NCBI GenBank assembly: GCA_965658225.1
Contig: CBFHRK010000005.1
Coordinates: 21,528-85,527, forward strand
Length of the DNA stretch: 64,000 nt
Direction of reading: 5' to 3'
Source: ECT2AJA-044 sp965658225
GTDB taxonomy: Bacteria; Bacteroidota; Bacteroidia; Flavobacteriales; ECT2AJA-044
How positions within the stretch are numbered: the first letter of the stretch is position 1; every line of letters begins with the position of its first letter. Below the pieces are notes generated by a model, which was not told the origin of the DNA, searched no databases, and saw only the letters and a program-made list of their open reading frames with translations. This document shows, piece after piece, positions 48,178 through 59,700 of this stretch. The position numbers were made by a program, and so were the translations under genes.

Positions 48178-51087
48178 TTATACCAGCGATTCTTCCAACT
48201 CTTGGCGATACGCTTCCATCGGTTCGCAAGAACATACCAAATTTCGATCTCCATAGGCCTGATCGATTCGTCGGACCGCCGGCCAGAATTTATTTCCTTC
48301 AATCCATGGCAATGGGAAAGTAGCTTCTCGTCGTGTGTAAGGGTATTTCCAATCGTCGGTCATTGCCATTTCCAATGTGTGCGGCGCGTGAACTAACGGA
48401 TTGTCTTCTTTCGTCATTTCCCCGTTTTCGATGGCCCGAACCTCATTTCGAATAGAAATCATGGCATCACAAAAACGATCCATTTGGTTTTTACCTTCGC
48501 TCTCTGTCGGCTCAATCATTAGTGTTCCGGCAACAGGAAAGCTCACGGTCGGAGCATGATATCCGTAGTCCATTAGGCGTTTCGCAATATCGGTGACCTC
48601 AATTCCCGAAGCATCTTTAAAATCGCGGCACTCCAAAATAAATTCATGAGCGCACCGACCGTTCTCACCGCTATACAATATACCGTAATGTGGTTCGAGC
48701 TTCGATTTAATATAATTGGCGTTTAGTATGGCGATTTCCGTACTTTTTGTAAGTCCTTCCGCCCCGAGCATTCGGATATAAGCATAGCTAATAATCAAGA
48801 TGAGTCCAGATCCCCATGGTGCTGCACTCACTGCTGTCATCCCTTCGGCACCCCCCGTTCTATTGATTGTGTGTCCAGGTAGGAAAGGAGCTAAATGCTT
48901 TGCGACACAAATAGGACCCATTCCAGGGCCACCACCACCATGAGGAATGGCGAAGGTTTTGTGCAGATTCAAATGGCAAACGTCTGCTCCAATGTTTCCC
49001 GGAGAGGTTAGTCCAACCTGCGCATTCATATTAGCGCCATCCATGTATACTTGTCCGCCATGTTCGTGAATGATACTGGTAATGTCTTTCACACTGGCTT
49101 CAAACACGCCATGCGTACTCGGATACGTAATCATTAAGGCACTCAAGGTATCCGAATATTGTTCGGCTTTGGCGCGCAAGTCATTCACGTCGATGTTTCC
49201 GTGTGCATCACAATCAACCACCACTACTTTCATACCGGCCATGACCCCCGATGCCGGATTAGTTCCGTGTGCTGACGAGGGGATTAATACGATGTTGCGG
49301 TGAATATCGCCCCTACTCCAATGGTATTCTCGAATAACCATGAGTCCGGCATATTCTCCTTGGGCTCCGGAATTAGGTTGCAAGCTTGTGGCCGCAAATC
49401 CTGTAATCTCGGCTAAATAGCGTTCCAATTCGCGGAACATTTCCTGGTAACCAGCCGCTTGATCTACAGGCGCAAACGGATGAATATTCGCCCAGGACGG
49501 CCATGTTAATGGAATCATTTCAGTGGCGGCATTCAATTTCATTGTACAAGAACCAAGGGCGATCATGCTGTGATTTAGGGCTAAATCGCGCCGCTCTAGC
49601 TTTTTGATGTAGCGCATCATGTCTGTTTCCGACTGATACTTGGTAAATACATCGTGTTGTAGAATTTCATCGGTACGCTCTAATCCTTCGCCGAAATGCG
49701 TGCCTAGCGGCACGATGACTTCTGGGATCGTAACTGTTGCCCCCTTCGCCGTGGCGAAAATCTCCACAATTTCTTGAACATCGATTAAACGAGTAGTTTC
49801 ATTCAAGCTAATCGATACGGTTCTATTATCGACGTACAAGAAGTTCATTTCATGCTCATCGGCTAAACGAGCGATTGGCTCTATGGAATCCCCCGTTGGA
49901 TGAAGTCCCTCTCCTAAAGCAATAGTAAGTGTGTCAAAATAATGCTCGTTCATTACTTTGTACCCTAAGGTTTCGAGTCCGGCCGCTAGGGCGGCTGTTA
50001 ACCCGTGAATTTTGCGAGCAATATTGCGCAAGCCGTTGGCGCCATGATGCACCCCGTACATACCAGCCATTACCGCAAGGAGTACTTGAGCAGTACAAAT
50101 ATTGGACGTGGCTTTATCGCGCTTGATGTGCTGCTCACGAGTTTGCAAAGCCATTCTTAAAGCCGGCTTTCCGGCCGCATCTAAGGAAACCCCTATGATG
50201 CGTCCGGGAATGTGTCTTTTGTTCGATTCGTGGGTAGCGAAGAAAGCTGCATGCGGACCTCCGTATCCTAATGGAATACCGAATCGTTGGGTTGTACCAA
50301 CCACCACGTCGGCACCCCACGACCCGGGAGGGGTCAACAGCACAAGACTCATGATGTCGGCAGCCACGGCTAAGGCTAAACCTGCTTCTTTCATTTTCGC
50401 ACCCCAAGCGCGGAAGTCGTATACTTCACCCGACTTTCCCGGGTACTGAACGAGCGCACCATAAAATTCGGTGGTCGGCTCAAAGGTACGGTGATCACCT
50501 ACCACCAATTCGATACCTACCGGCACGGAACGCGTCATTAAAACGTCGAGCGTTTGTGGCATTACCTCTTCGGATACGAAGAATTTATCGGCACCATTTT
50601 TCTTTTGATCGCGCGAGCGTGCTGCATGAAGCATAGTCATTGCTTCTGCTGCAGCGGTCGATTCATCGAGTAAAGAGGCGTTGGCCAATTCCATTCCAGT
50701 GAGTTCCATCACCAGGGTTTGGAAGTTCACTAGAGCCTCTAAACGACCTTGAGCAATTTCCGCTTGGTAAGGAGTGTAGGCCGTATACCAACCCGGATTT
50801 TCTAAAATATTGCGTTGAATAACACCGGGCAAAATAGTATCGTGATAACCTAAACCGATATAGTTTCGGTAGATGTGGTTCTTTTCACCTAATTCGCGAA
50901 TGTGATTCAAAAACTCATATTCGGTCTGCGCAACGGGTAAGTCGAGCGGTTTATCGTTTCGAATTTGGGCCGGGACCGTTTCGTCGATCAATTTTTCAAG
51001 TGAATCAACGCCAATAGTTTCAAGCATAGGTGCCATATCGTTCGGCCGCGGCCCGATGTGACGATACATAAAAGAATCCGTGTTCAT
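48178..51087 (-). CDS. gcvP: Glycine dehydrogenase (decarboxylating), P protein
   Basis: 969 residues, the fused single-chain form. The PLP Lys lies in VCHLNLHKTFAIPHGGGGPGMGPI in the C-terminal half; the N-terminal half begins with HIGPRPNDMAPMLETIG and has YTPYQAEIAQGRLEAL. It decarboxylates glycine in the glycine cleavage system. gcvT and gcvH are not in the window. Single-gene unit with its own promoter and terminator. Confidence 0.97.
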   Translation of the reverse strand: MNTDSFMYRHIGPRPNDMAPMLETIGVDSLEKLIDETVPAQIRNDKPLDLPVAQTEYEFLNHIRELGEKNHIYRNYIGLGYHDTILPGVIQRNILENPGWYTAYTPYQAEIAQGRLEALVNFQTLVMELTGMELANASLLDESTAAAEAMTMLHAARSRDQKKNGADKFFVSEEVMPQTLDVLMTRSVPVGIELVVGDHRTFEPTTEFYGALVQYPGKSGEVYDFRAWGAKMKEAGLALAVAADIMSLVLLTPPGSWGADVVVGTTQRFGIPLGYGGPHAAFFATHESNKRHIPGRIIGVSLDAAGKPALRMALQTREQHIKRDKATSNICTAQVLLAVMAGMYGVHHGANGLRNIARKIHGLTAALAAGLETLGYKVMNEHYFDTLTIALGEGLHPTGDSIEPIARLADEHEMNFLYVDNRTVSISLNETTRLIDVQEIVEIFATAKGATVTIPEVIVPLGTHFGEGLERTDEILQHDVFTKYQSETDMMRYIKKLERRDLALNHSMIALGSCTMKLNAATEMIPLTWPSWANIHPFAPVDQAAGYQEMFRELERYLAEITGFAATSLQPNSGAQGEYAGLMVIREYHWSRGDIHRNIVLIPSSAHGTNPASGVMAGMKVVVVDCDAHGNIDVNDLRAKAEQYSDTLSALMITYPSTHGVFEASVKDITSIIHEHGGQVYMDGANMNAQVGLTSPGNIGADVCHLNLHKTFAIPHGGGGPGMGPICVAKHLAPFLPGHTINRTGGAEGMTAVSAAPWGSGLILIISYAYIRMLGAEGLTKSTEIAILNANYIKSKLEPHYGILYSGENGRCAHEFILECRDFKDASGIEVTDIAKRLMDYGYHAPTVSFPVAGTLMIEPTESEGKNQMDRFCDAMISIRNEVRAIENGEMTKEDNPLVHAPHTLEMAMTDDWKYPYTRREATFPLPWIEGNKFWPAVRRIDQAYGDRNLVCSCEPMEAYRQELEESLV

Positions 51088-51107
51088 ATCTTTACCTTTA
51101 AGGACCG

Positions 51108-51115
51108 CAAAATTA
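51108..51115 (-). promoter_or_regulatory. -7 promoter element of gcvP
   Basis: Minus strand TAATTTTG, exact TAnnTTTG match, 20 bp before gcvP. It lies 4 bp from the start of the divergent UbiA-like gene. Confidence 0.6.
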
Positions 51116-51119
51116 CAAA

Positions 51120-51971
51120 ATGTCCACTCTTCAACCTTGGGCTAAATACATCGTTTACACGAATATTTTCGTTGCCGGCTGCACAGCGGCTCTGGTGGCT
51201 GCTTCTGCGATTATTTTGGGCATAACCGTACCCGAAGTAACTTGGTTCACAGGGGCTGCAACTTTGGCGGCATATAATTTTATGCGTCTATTCCAAATAT
51301 TTGATAATCAGTCGTTTTCGGGGGCTCCGCTTCATATTTGGATTGCTGAGCGCCGATGGTTTGTGGTCGCCATTACACTCGTTTCGTCGGCCGCGGCCCT
51401 GTACTTTTTTCTTCAATATGAAACGGTAACGCGCTATTTCATAATTCCCTTGGCAATTTTGGCCGGATTTTATTCGGTTCGTATCCCCCTCACGGGGGGG
51501 TCGCGCCTTCGGGAAATCCCGGGCCTAAAAATTTTCTTAATCTCCGCATTATGGGCCTTGGTAACGGTTAGCCTTCCGGCCGTGGAGGCCGGTATCTTCG
51601 GAAGTACACAAGTCGCACTACTCACCCTGGAACGTTTCTTATTTATTTTCGCAATCACACTTCCTTTCGATATTCGCGATCTCCCGTATGATGCGCCAGC
51701 AATGAATACATTGCCTCAGCGTTTTGGTGTCGCCGGCGCAAAAGGAATCGCCTTGTTTGCCATCCTCTTCCTCGATATCGTACTCATAGCGGAATGGGGC
51801 ATTGGTTTTTACTCCTTAAAAGAATTGATTGCACTCATTGCGATTGCAGAAATTGCCGCTGTACTTGTCTATTTTACGAATGAAGAGCGAAGCGATGCTT
51901 ATTTTACGGTAGTTATTGAGAGTTTATCGCTGCTGTTGTTTGTTGTCCTATGGGCGGTTCAGTACCTTTGA
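51120..51971 (+). CDS. UbiA-superfamily-like membrane protein
   Basis: 283 residues, about eight to nine membrane segments. Two Asp-bearing loops after helices (NFMRLFQIFDNQ and FDIRDLPYDAPAMNTLPQ) sit where UbiA prenyltransferases hold their Asp-rich motifs, but the first is weak. It may be a divergent prenyltransferase. It lies 34 bp upstream of kynU on the same strand, without an obvious link to kynurenine. Confidence 0.6.
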   Translation: MSTLQPWAKYIVYTNIFVAGCTAALVAASAIILGITVPEVTWFTGAATLAAYNFMRLFQIFDNQSFSGAPLHIWIAERRWFVVAITLVSSAAALYFFLQYETVTRYFIIPLAILAGFYSVRIPLTGGSRLREIPGLKIFLISALWALVTVSLPAVEAGIFGSTQVALLTLERFLFIFAITLPFDIRDLPYDAPAMNTLPQRFGVAGAKGIALFAILFLDIVLIAEWGIGFYSLKELIALIAIAEIAAVLVYFTNEERSDAYFTVVIESLSLLLFVVLWAVQYL

Positions 51972-52005
51972 GTTTGCTACTTTTACCTGCCCAAACCACA
52001 ATTGG

Positions 52006-53295
52006 ATGAACTACGATTTTTCGCGTGAATTCGCCACCAAACAAGACCGAGAAGATCCACTGAAAGATTTTCGAAAAGAGTTTCTTTTTCCGCAGCACAA
52101 CGGAGATCCCGTCGTTTATTTGACCGGAAATTCTCTTGGGTTACAGCCGGTAACAGCCAAAGAGTATATTAGCCAAGAGCTCGACGATTGGGCGAAATAC
52201 GGAGTGGAAGGCCATTTCGAGGCGCGTCGCCCATGGATGCCCTACCACGAGTTTTTTTCGGCTTCTTTGGCCCGACTTATGGGCGCAAAGGAATCGGAAG
52301 TGGTGGCTATGAATGGCCTCACAACGAATCTTCATTTGATGATGGTGAGCTTTTTTAACCCGCAGGGTAGTAGAACGAAAATTCTCACAGAAGGGAAAGC
52401 CTTTCCCAGTGACCAATACGTGGTAGAGTCGCAGCTAAAATTTCACGGTTTAAATCCTTCAGAGCATTTATTAGAGCTGTTTCCAAGGGAAGGAGAGCAT
52501 TCGGTACGCGAAGAAGATGTTCTAAGAACGATAGAAGAAAATGCCAACGAGCTCGCCTTGGTTTTTATAGGCGGAGTGAATTACTACAGCGGCCAGTTAT
52601 TTAATATGAAGCGCATTACTGAGGCCGGTCGCGCCGCAGGCGCAATTGTCGGTTGGGATTTAGCTCATGCCGCAGGTAATGTAGATTTAGAATTACACGA
52701 ATGGGGTGCTGATTTTGCTGCTTGGTGCAGCTATAAATATTTAAACTCGGGCCCTGGCGGAATATCCGGTGTATTTGTGCACGAGCGTCACCATAAAAAC
52801 AAAGAACTAAATCGATTCGCGGGTTGGTGGGGACATAATAAAGAGCGACGCTTTTTAATGGAGCCCGGATTCGACCCAATTGAATCGGCTGAAGCCTGGC
52901 AAACGAGCAACGCCCCAGTGCTTTCCATGGCCCCACATTTGGCAAGTTTGCATCAGTTTGATCGTATGGATTTGGCCCTTCGGGCCGATAAGCGACGCAA
53001 TTTAACTGGGTACTTAGAGTATGTTATCGATACAGTGGCCGAGAAAAACGATGCGGAATTCGAAATAATTACGCCCCGAGATCCGAACGAAAGAGGATCT
53101 CAATTGTCTGTACTTATGCATGGACAAGGGAAAGCCCTCTTCGATAAGCTAACTCGAAAAGGAGTTATTGCCGATTGGCGCGAGCCCAACGTGATTCGCA
53201 TGGCACCTGTTCCTATGTACAATAGCTATGAAGATGTATATCGTTTCGGACTGTATTTGGACGAGTCGATCCAAGAAATAAAAAAAGAACAATGA
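52006..53295 (+). CDS. kynU: Kynureninase
   Basis: 429 residues from MNYDFSREFATKQD (52006); the longer frame begins inside the upstream gene. PLP-dependent: VGWDLAHAAGNVDLELHEWGADF and the PLP Lys in AAWCSYKYLNSGPGGI; LTGNSLGLQPVTAK near the start. It splits kynurenine or 3-hydroxykynurenine in tryptophan breakdown or NAD synthesis. It overlaps kmo by 4 bp. Confidence 0.96.
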   Translation: MNYDFSREFATKQDREDPLKDFRKEFLFPQHNGDPVVYLTGNSLGLQPVTAKEYISQELDDWAKYGVEGHFEARRPWMPYHEFFSASLARLMGAKESEVVAMNGLTTNLHLMMVSFFNPQGSRTKILTEGKAFPSDQYVVESQLKFHGLNPSEHLLELFPREGEHSVREEDVLRTIEENANELALVFIGGVNYYSGQLFNMKRITEAGRAAGAIVGWDLAHAAGNVDLELHEWGADFAAWCSYKYLNSGPGGISGVFVHERHHKNKELNRFAGWWGHNKERRFLMEPGFDPIESAEAWQTSNAPVLSMAPHLASLHQFDRMDLALRADKRRNLTGYLEYVIDTVAEKNDAEFEIITPRDPNERGSQLSVLMHGQGKALFDKLTRKGVIADWREPNVIRMAPVPMYNSYEDVYRFGLYLDESIQEIKKEQ

Positions 53296-54638
53296 GCCAG
53301 AAAATAACGATCAGCGGATCCGGATTAGTAGGGTCTTTACTCTCCATTTACCTCAAGCAAAAAGGGCACGACGTTACTATTTACGAACGTCGCCCCGATA
53401 TGCGGAATTTCGACATTTCCGCGGGTAAATCGATTAACTTGGCGTTGAGCGATCGCGGCTGGAAAGCTCTTGCCGGAGCAGGGATTGGCGAGGAAATCAA
53501 AGAAGTGGCCATCCCGATGTACAAAAGGGTTATGCATGCTCAAGACGGGACTTTAACCGACCAAGCCTATGGTAAAGAAGGTCAGGCTATTTATTCCGTC
53601 TCTCGGGGTGGATTGAATGCGCGGCTGATGGATTTGGCCGAAGAAAAGGGCGTGAAGATTCACTTCGATCACAAATGTGCTGAAGTAAATCTGGAATCTG
53701 GAGAAGCGGTTTTTGAAGGCTATAAAACGGGCGAGCAGGTTGCCGTAAAGGGAGATGTATTGTTCGGAACAGATGGAGCTTTTTCAGCCGTTCGTGCGAC
53801 CATGCAGAAAACGGATCGTTTCACCTATAGTCAGCAATATATCGAACACGGATATAAGGAACTCAATATCGAGCCAAATTCGGATGGTTCCCATAAGCTC
53901 GAAAAAAACGCGTTGCATATCTGGCCGCGAGGCCAGTACATGCTTATTGCATTGCCAAATACCGACGGAAGTTTTACATGCACTTTGTTCTTTCCCTATG
54001 AAGGAAAGCCAAGTTTTGGGAGCATCAAAACGAAGGAAGATGTACAGGAGTTTTTTGAGCGCGAATTCGCCGACGTTATTCCTTTGATGCCCAATTATGC
54101 GGAGCAGTATTTTGCGAATCCGACCGCCAGCTTGGTCATTATACGCTGTTTTCCTTGGAGCAAGAATGGGAAGGTTTGTCTGCTTGGCGATGCTTCCCAC
54201 GCGATTGTACCCTTTTATGGACAGGGGATGAATAGCGGATTTGAGGATTGCACTGTAATGAATGAATTACTGGAAGCGCATGGAACGCAATGGGATACGA
54301 TTTTTGAAAAGTTTGAAGTGCAGAGGAAGCCAGATGCAGATGCTATTGCCGATTTAGCAATGCGGAATTTCGTGGAGATGCGCGACTTAACTGGAGATCC
54401 TGAATTTTTGTTGCGCAAACAAATCGAAGCTCGTTTCTACGCGAAGCATCCAGACAAATGGATGCCTCTATATTCCATGGTAACCTTTAGTCATATTCGC
54501 TATTCGGAAGCGTTGGCTGAAGGTCGTCGCCAAGATCGAATCATGGAAGAGATCATGGCAATACCTTCTATTCATCGAATGTGGGATACCATAGAGGTAG
54601 AAGAGAAGATGCTTGAGCTCAATCGAACCATCGATTAA
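53292..54638 (+). CDS. kmo: Kynurenine 3-monooxygenase
   Basis: 448 residues. FAD-binding GSGLVGSLLSIYLKQKGHDV with the Glu of YERRPDMR, and the second FAD motif LLGDASHAIVPFYGQGMNSGFED. It hydroxylates kynurenine; the product is the substrate of the upstream kynU. Tryptophan dioxygenase is not in the window. Its stop overlaps the convergent T9SS gene by 4 bp. Confidence 0.96.
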   Translation: MSQKITISGSGLVGSLLSIYLKQKGHDVTIYERRPDMRNFDISAGKSINLALSDRGWKALAGAGIGEEIKEVAIPMYKRVMHAQDGTLTDQAYGKEGQAIYSVSRGGLNARLMDLAEEKGVKIHFDHKCAEVNLESGEAVFEGYKTGEQVAVKGDVLFGTDGAFSAVRATMQKTDRFTYSQQYIEHGYKELNIEPNSDGSHKLEKNALHIWPRGQYMLIALPNTDGSFTCTLFFPYEGKPSFGSIKTKEDVQEFFEREFADVIPLMPNYAEQYFANPTASLVIIRCFPWSKNGKVCLLGDASHAIVPFYGQGMNSGFEDCTVMNELLEAHGTQWDTIFEKFEVQRKPDADAIADLAMRNFVEMRDLTGDPEFLLRKQIEARFYAKHPDKWMPLYSMVTFSHIRYSEALAEGRRQDRIMEEIMAIPSIHRMWDTIEVEEKMLELNRTID

Positions 54639-56599
54639 AGTTTAACAAATCGCTCCCGGCGGACTTGTTTCCCCTTTTCATCGGTAATGACAAAAACGTA
54701 GCTTCCGGCCGCTAGGTCGAAAGTATCGAAGGTAAATACATGNNNNNNNNNNNNNNNNNNNNNNNNNNNNNNNNNNNNNNNNNNNNNNNNNNNNNNNNNN
54801 NNNNNNNNNNNNNNNNNNNNNNNNNNNNNNNNNNNNNNNNNACGTCCCATAGGTACAAATCGCTCTTGTAGTACGCGGGCATAACGCCCCGTAATATCGA
54901 TTACTTCAAAAGTAAGGACTTCGGGATTGGCCATAATGAACTCCAAGGAGAATTGCTCAGCCGAGGGATTCGGAAAAAGGGTCACTTGTGATATTAAGTC
55001 GTCGGGAATTGTGGGGTCATTTTCAATAGTTGGGCTCGTCACTAAGACGGCTCTTGTTCCCGTTACTTTTGAAAAACCAGACCGACCAAAACTCCCTGTC
55101 GCCCAAACAGCGCCCGGTTCATTATACACTCTTTGAGCACCGGTATAATCGCCCCATCGCTCTAAACTGCCGCTTAACACATTCACCGAACCGTTGCCCG
55201 GGAATAGCGTGATTTTGTTACTGTAACGCCCTTCATTATCATAAAAGAGGGCTCCAAAACTGGGGAATTCATCATCTCCAGAAAACAAAAAGCTTATCAA
55301 AGCTTCGTTTTCTAAAAAGCTTTTGCCCGTGTACGTAATGCTGGCATAGGCATAGTCAATGCTGTCTTCGGATAAAATATGCGCCACCGTCTGGTAATTA
55401 GATGGTTTGCCATCAATTCCCGTAATAATTCCATGATAGGTACCCGCGCTGTTGTTGTCGAAGTCTCGAGTGTTCAGCACAAATTGAATTTGCTTGTTTT
55501 CGATGAAGGCATCTTGAACCCGGCTGTCATTCGTGTTAAATCGTTGACTTCCCGGTTGGCGACCGTCGGGCGGCAATCCGTACGGCTCATCCATAATAAC
55601 CGGAGTAATGCTCAGTTGCGGATTTCCCTGGGAATGATCGGATACGTGAAGTAGAAAGACCGTATCATTTTGTGCGTCTAGATTGCGCGTGTTTAACAGG
55701 TAAAAATCGGGACCATAAGGTTCGGAGCCGCCTTGGACTCCACTGTGGTTGAAAAGTGGACGACCTCCATACTCCAGGTCATAGAAGTATTCCGTGTCTG
55801 TCAAGTTTCCTGAATAAAGCTGATTGAGTGGGATTTGCCAAAAAGTAGATTCTACATAACCGCTGTTGTTTGAAGACCCATTAAAAAAGGTGTTGAAGGT
55901 TACATAAAGATCGTGCGTGGATAGTGATATATGAGGGTAATCGCTCCAAGTATCATTGTTCAGAGGGTTCCCTGGTAGGTTATATAAATACCAATCGTCT
56001 GATGGGTTGTTAGTGGAGGAAACTCCAACGATAATTCGACTCGTTTCAAAGGTATATCCATTGAGAATAACGACAATGAATCGGTCTGCGACCGGATCGT
56101 AAATGGCGCGCGGATCGTACTGTGAATTTGTAAGTCCGAGTTCCGAAGTGAACGAAGAAAGAGATTGATTCCAAACCATGGAATCGGCTTGGGTATTGAT
56201 ACAGCGAATTCGCGAATTAATAACGGAGATCAGGAAGCCACCGTTCGATACGGCCATGCTATTGTCATTTGGAACTCCACTCGCCGAGTTTCCGGGCATT
56301 TCCTTGATTAATATAGGTCGGGCCGCTGTGTCTCTGTTCGCGGATATATTTTTCGGTGTTGGAGTAGTATTTTGAAAAAGTGCATCTGCCTTTCTTTTAG
56401 CCACTTCCTTCGGACTCAATTGCTGTCCGGGAGCGGGTTTTTCAAGGGTGATCAGCACGGGGTTAAAATCGGGCCGCGAGGCCGTGGGGTTTATTTTGGC
56501 AAAGCCTAACGGCTTGATTTTTTGGTGCTTGCCAATATTCTGGCCGAAGGCCGAGAAGACAAGAAGCGTAGAGAGGATAAGGAGTACCGATTTATTCAT
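54635..56599 (-). CDS. Large T9SS-secreted protein, interrupted by an N gap
   Basis: 654 codons including 33 unread. Signal peptide about 1-19 (AFGQ). The middle (about 95-500) is a beta-rich region with repeated aromatic strands (YDPVADRFIVVILNG, SDYPHISLSTHDLYVTFNTF), suggesting a propeller- or lectin-like fold I cannot name. The T9SS sorting tail starts at VTLFPNPSAEQFSLEF; the gap lies inside it, and it ends VRRERFVKL. Confidence 0.72.
   Translation of the reverse strand: MNKSVLLILSTLLVFSAFGQNIGKHQKIKPLGFAKINPTASRPDFNPVLITLEKPAPGQQLSPKEVAKRKADALFQNTTPTPKNISANRDTAARPILIKEMPGNSASGVPNDNSMAVSNGGFLISVINSRIRCINTQADSMVWNQSLSSFTSELGLTNSQYDPRAIYDPVADRFIVVILNGYTFETSRIIVGVSSTNNPSDDWYLYNLPGNPLNNDTWSDYPHISLSTHDLYVTFNTFFNGSSNNSGYVESTFWQIPLNQLYSGNLTDTEYFYDLEYGGRPLFNHSGVQGGSEPYGPDFYLLNTRNLDAQNDTVFLLHVSDHSQGNPQLSITPVIMDEPYGLPPDGRQPGSQRFNTNDSRVQDAFIENKQIQFVLNTRDFDNNSAGTYHGIITGIDGKPSNYQTVAHILSEDSIDYAYASITYTGKSFLENEALISFLFSGDDEFPSFGALFYDNEGRYSNKITLFPGNGSVNVLSGSLERWGDYTGAQRVYNEPGAVWATGSFGRSGFSKVTGTRAVLVTSPTIENDPTIPDDLISQVTLFPNPSAEQFSLEFIMANPEVLTFEVIDITGRYARVLQERFVPMGRXXXXXXXXXXXXXXXXXXXXXXXXXXXXXXXXXHVFTFDTFDLAAGSYVFVITDEKGKQVRRERFVKL
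54743..54841. other. Assembly gap, 99 N
   Basis: Both flanks are in frame, and joining them directly gives a normal sorting-domain sequence. Confidence 0.95.
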
Positions 56600-56704
56600 A
56601 AAGTTAAAAATACAGAAAAGCCAACATTTAAAGGCAAATCTGCGTTTTAAGATGTATCGAAGCTAGGCTCTTTTTGTATCTTCGATAGTCACTCGATCAG
56701 TACA

Positions 56705-59700
56705 TTGCAAAATAAGTTTACCAAATACCTCATTCTCCTAGGGCTATTTCTAGGACTCGGATTCGAAGCCTCCGCACAATTCTATTATGGAATGCAGCAG
56801 GAATTCGGCAAGAATCGGGTGCAGTACAACGATTTCTTGTGGTCGTATTACCGATTTGAACGCTTCGATGTTTACTATTACAAGGAGGGAAAAGAACTCG
56901 CCGAATACGCCGCCCGCGAAGTAACCGTTCACTTATCCGAAATTGAAAAGTACCTCGATTTCCCCGTTGATGAACGCCTGCAGATTTTGGTGTTTAACAA
57001 CATGTCGGACCTCAAGCAGAGCAATATCAACTTAAGTTCCGACGAAGATTACAATACCGGAGGGCAAACGACCATTGTAGGAACGCGAATGTTCGTTTAT
57101 TTCAATGGTGATCACAACGATTTCATTCGGCAAATTCGCGCCGGGGTAGCGGAGATTGTAGTTCAGAATTTAATTTATGGCGGAAGTTTAAAAGACGCGG
57201 TACGAAGCAGCACTTTGGTTCATTTGCCCGAATGGTACACGCAAGGACTTCAATCATTTATTGCACAACCTTGGAATGTAGAAATTGATTCCAGAGTGCG
57301 CGATGGAATATTGAGCAAGAAATACAAACGATTTAATTCCCTCACCGGAGATGATGCTCGTTATGCCGGTCATAGCTTTTGGAACTATGTAGTAAATACC
57401 TATGGCGAAAAAGTGTTGCCTCACATCTTATTCATGACCATTATCAATAGGAATGTAGATAGTGGTTTCCTGTTTGTTTTGGGCTCGTCATTGACCAATG
57501 TAGCCGAAGATTGGAAAGCCTATTATGAAAAGCGATATGGTGTTCTGAAAGATTTCAAGCCGCCCGAAACGGAGCTTCTAAAGCGCTCAAAAAAGAATCA
57601 AGTTTTTAGCCAATTTCAATTTAGTCCGACCGGAAGCCACTACGCATACGTATGCAACGAATTAGGCCTGTATAAAGTGAATTTGGTCGATATTCGAAAA
57701 GATAAGAAGACGAAAGTAGTTAAGAAGGGCTATCGAATAGCTCAGAATACGGATTACAGTTACCCGCTGTTAGCCTGGCATCCGACGGGAAATTTCTTGA
57801 CCGTGGTATTTGAGGAAAAAGGTTTAACCTATTTAGGTATTTACGATTTACGAAAGAAGAAATTTGACGTACGGCCTCTTTACACCTTCAATAAAATTAT
57901 TGACTTCAGTTACGCTGAAGATGGGCGTCGGTTACTTATTTCGGCCGTTCGTAGGGGTAAAACAGATATCTATATCTACGATGTGGTATCGAACACCTTT
58001 GAACAGGTAACAGATGATATATACGATGATCACCATCCTCGTTTTATTATGGATGATCAGTACATCGTTTGGTCATCGAACCGACTTGGTGACACTTTGA
58101 ATGTTCCCGATACCCTATTTGAAGTGGCGACCACCAATGATTTGTACTGGTACGATTATCGTAATAAGGGTTATGAACTGCGCCGATTGACTAATACGCC
58201 GGGAATCAATGAAGAAGTGCCTCAGGAATATCAGCCGGGGTATATTACCTATTTGAGTGATCGGGGCGGAACGCGAAATCGCCATATGGTGCACATCGAT
58301 AGTTCTGTAGCCTACGTCGATACCACAACCCATTACCAATACAATTACGAGAATTTCCAGGTGACGAATTATCCGCGGAATATTATTGAACAAACGGGGA
58401 ATAGTTTTTCTAACCGCTTAGGTTATATCGATTACGAAAATGGAAGGTACTTAATCAATGAAGAAGAATTTATTCCGGCCCACGAGCTGAAAGAAATAAC
58501 GGCTCAAAACCCCTTGTCTATTCCGGTTCAAAGTAAGCGGAAGGAATACAATTTTGAAGTAGGTGTTATTGAGAACCCTCGCGAAGCCAATGTGAACAGG
58601 GAGATCGATATTAATAATTATGTCTTCGGTGAAGAGGTATATCAACAGTATCAAAAAGAACCTGAAAAGGCGCCAGATGCGAATCAGGCGGTTACGCCTG
58701 CGCCTACAAACGACCAGCGAGCGGATGTCCCAAAAGTGGAGTTCCCGCGCGACCAAGTAGCCAAGGCGAGTTCTTCGAACAAGAAGTTTAAAATGCCTCA
58801 GGCTCGGAATTATGTAACCGCTTTCTTTACGGAGTTTTTCACGGCCCAAGTCGATAATAGCTTTATCAACGAGACGTATCAACCATTTACCGCCGGGGTT
58901 CCGCTTTTCTTGAATCCTTCGTTTAATGGTATGTTTAAAATTGGGTTAGGCGACCTAATGGAAAACTACAAGATTATTGGCGCCTTCCGCTTGTCTATAG
59001 ATCTCAATAACAACGAGTTTTATTTGGTATTCAAGGATTTGAAAACGCGTCTCGACAAGCAAATAATACTGCATCGCAGGGGTCAAAGAGCATTCTTGCC
59101 TGGGAATATAGTGCTGAGTACGCAAACACATGAAGCCACGTACAAAGTTTCATATCCACTCAGCGAGGTGTTTGCTATTACGGGTTCGGGAACCTATCGG
59201 TTCGATCAAAATGTGCTCCTATCAACCGACCAATTCACCCTCAATGAACCCAATTTTCAACGAAACTGGGTAAGCGGTAAGGCGACTTTAGTTTTCGATA
59301 ATACCATTCAAAAAGGACTCAACCTTTATGAGGGTTCGCGGTGGAAAATTTTCAGTGAATACTATAAGAACCTGACTACGGGCGGCTACACGGTAACGGC
59401 CGGATTCGATTTCAGACAGTATATTCCTATTCACAGAAGTATAATTTGGGCGAATCGATTTGCGGGTGGTTCTAGTTGGGGATCTGAAAAACTCGCGTAC
59501 TATATGGGTGGTGTCGACAACTGGTTTAGTCCTGAGTACAATGCGCGCCGGCAAGTAGACCTATCGCAGAATTACGTATTCCAAACCTTGGCAACGCCTA
59601 TGCGGGGATTTATTCAAAACATCCGAAATGGGAACTCTTTTGCTGTGATCAATTCGGAACTCCGCATTCCTATCTTCCGCTATTTATTGAATCGCCCGTT

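Noticed and set aside
48023..48235. 70-codon minus-strand frame between gcvP and the T9SS gene
   Set aside because: It spans the gcvP terminator and the gcvP 3' end, and has no recognisable features.
51088..51119. Glycine riboswitch before gcvP
   Set aside because: The gap to the divergent gene is only 32 bp, too short for the element.
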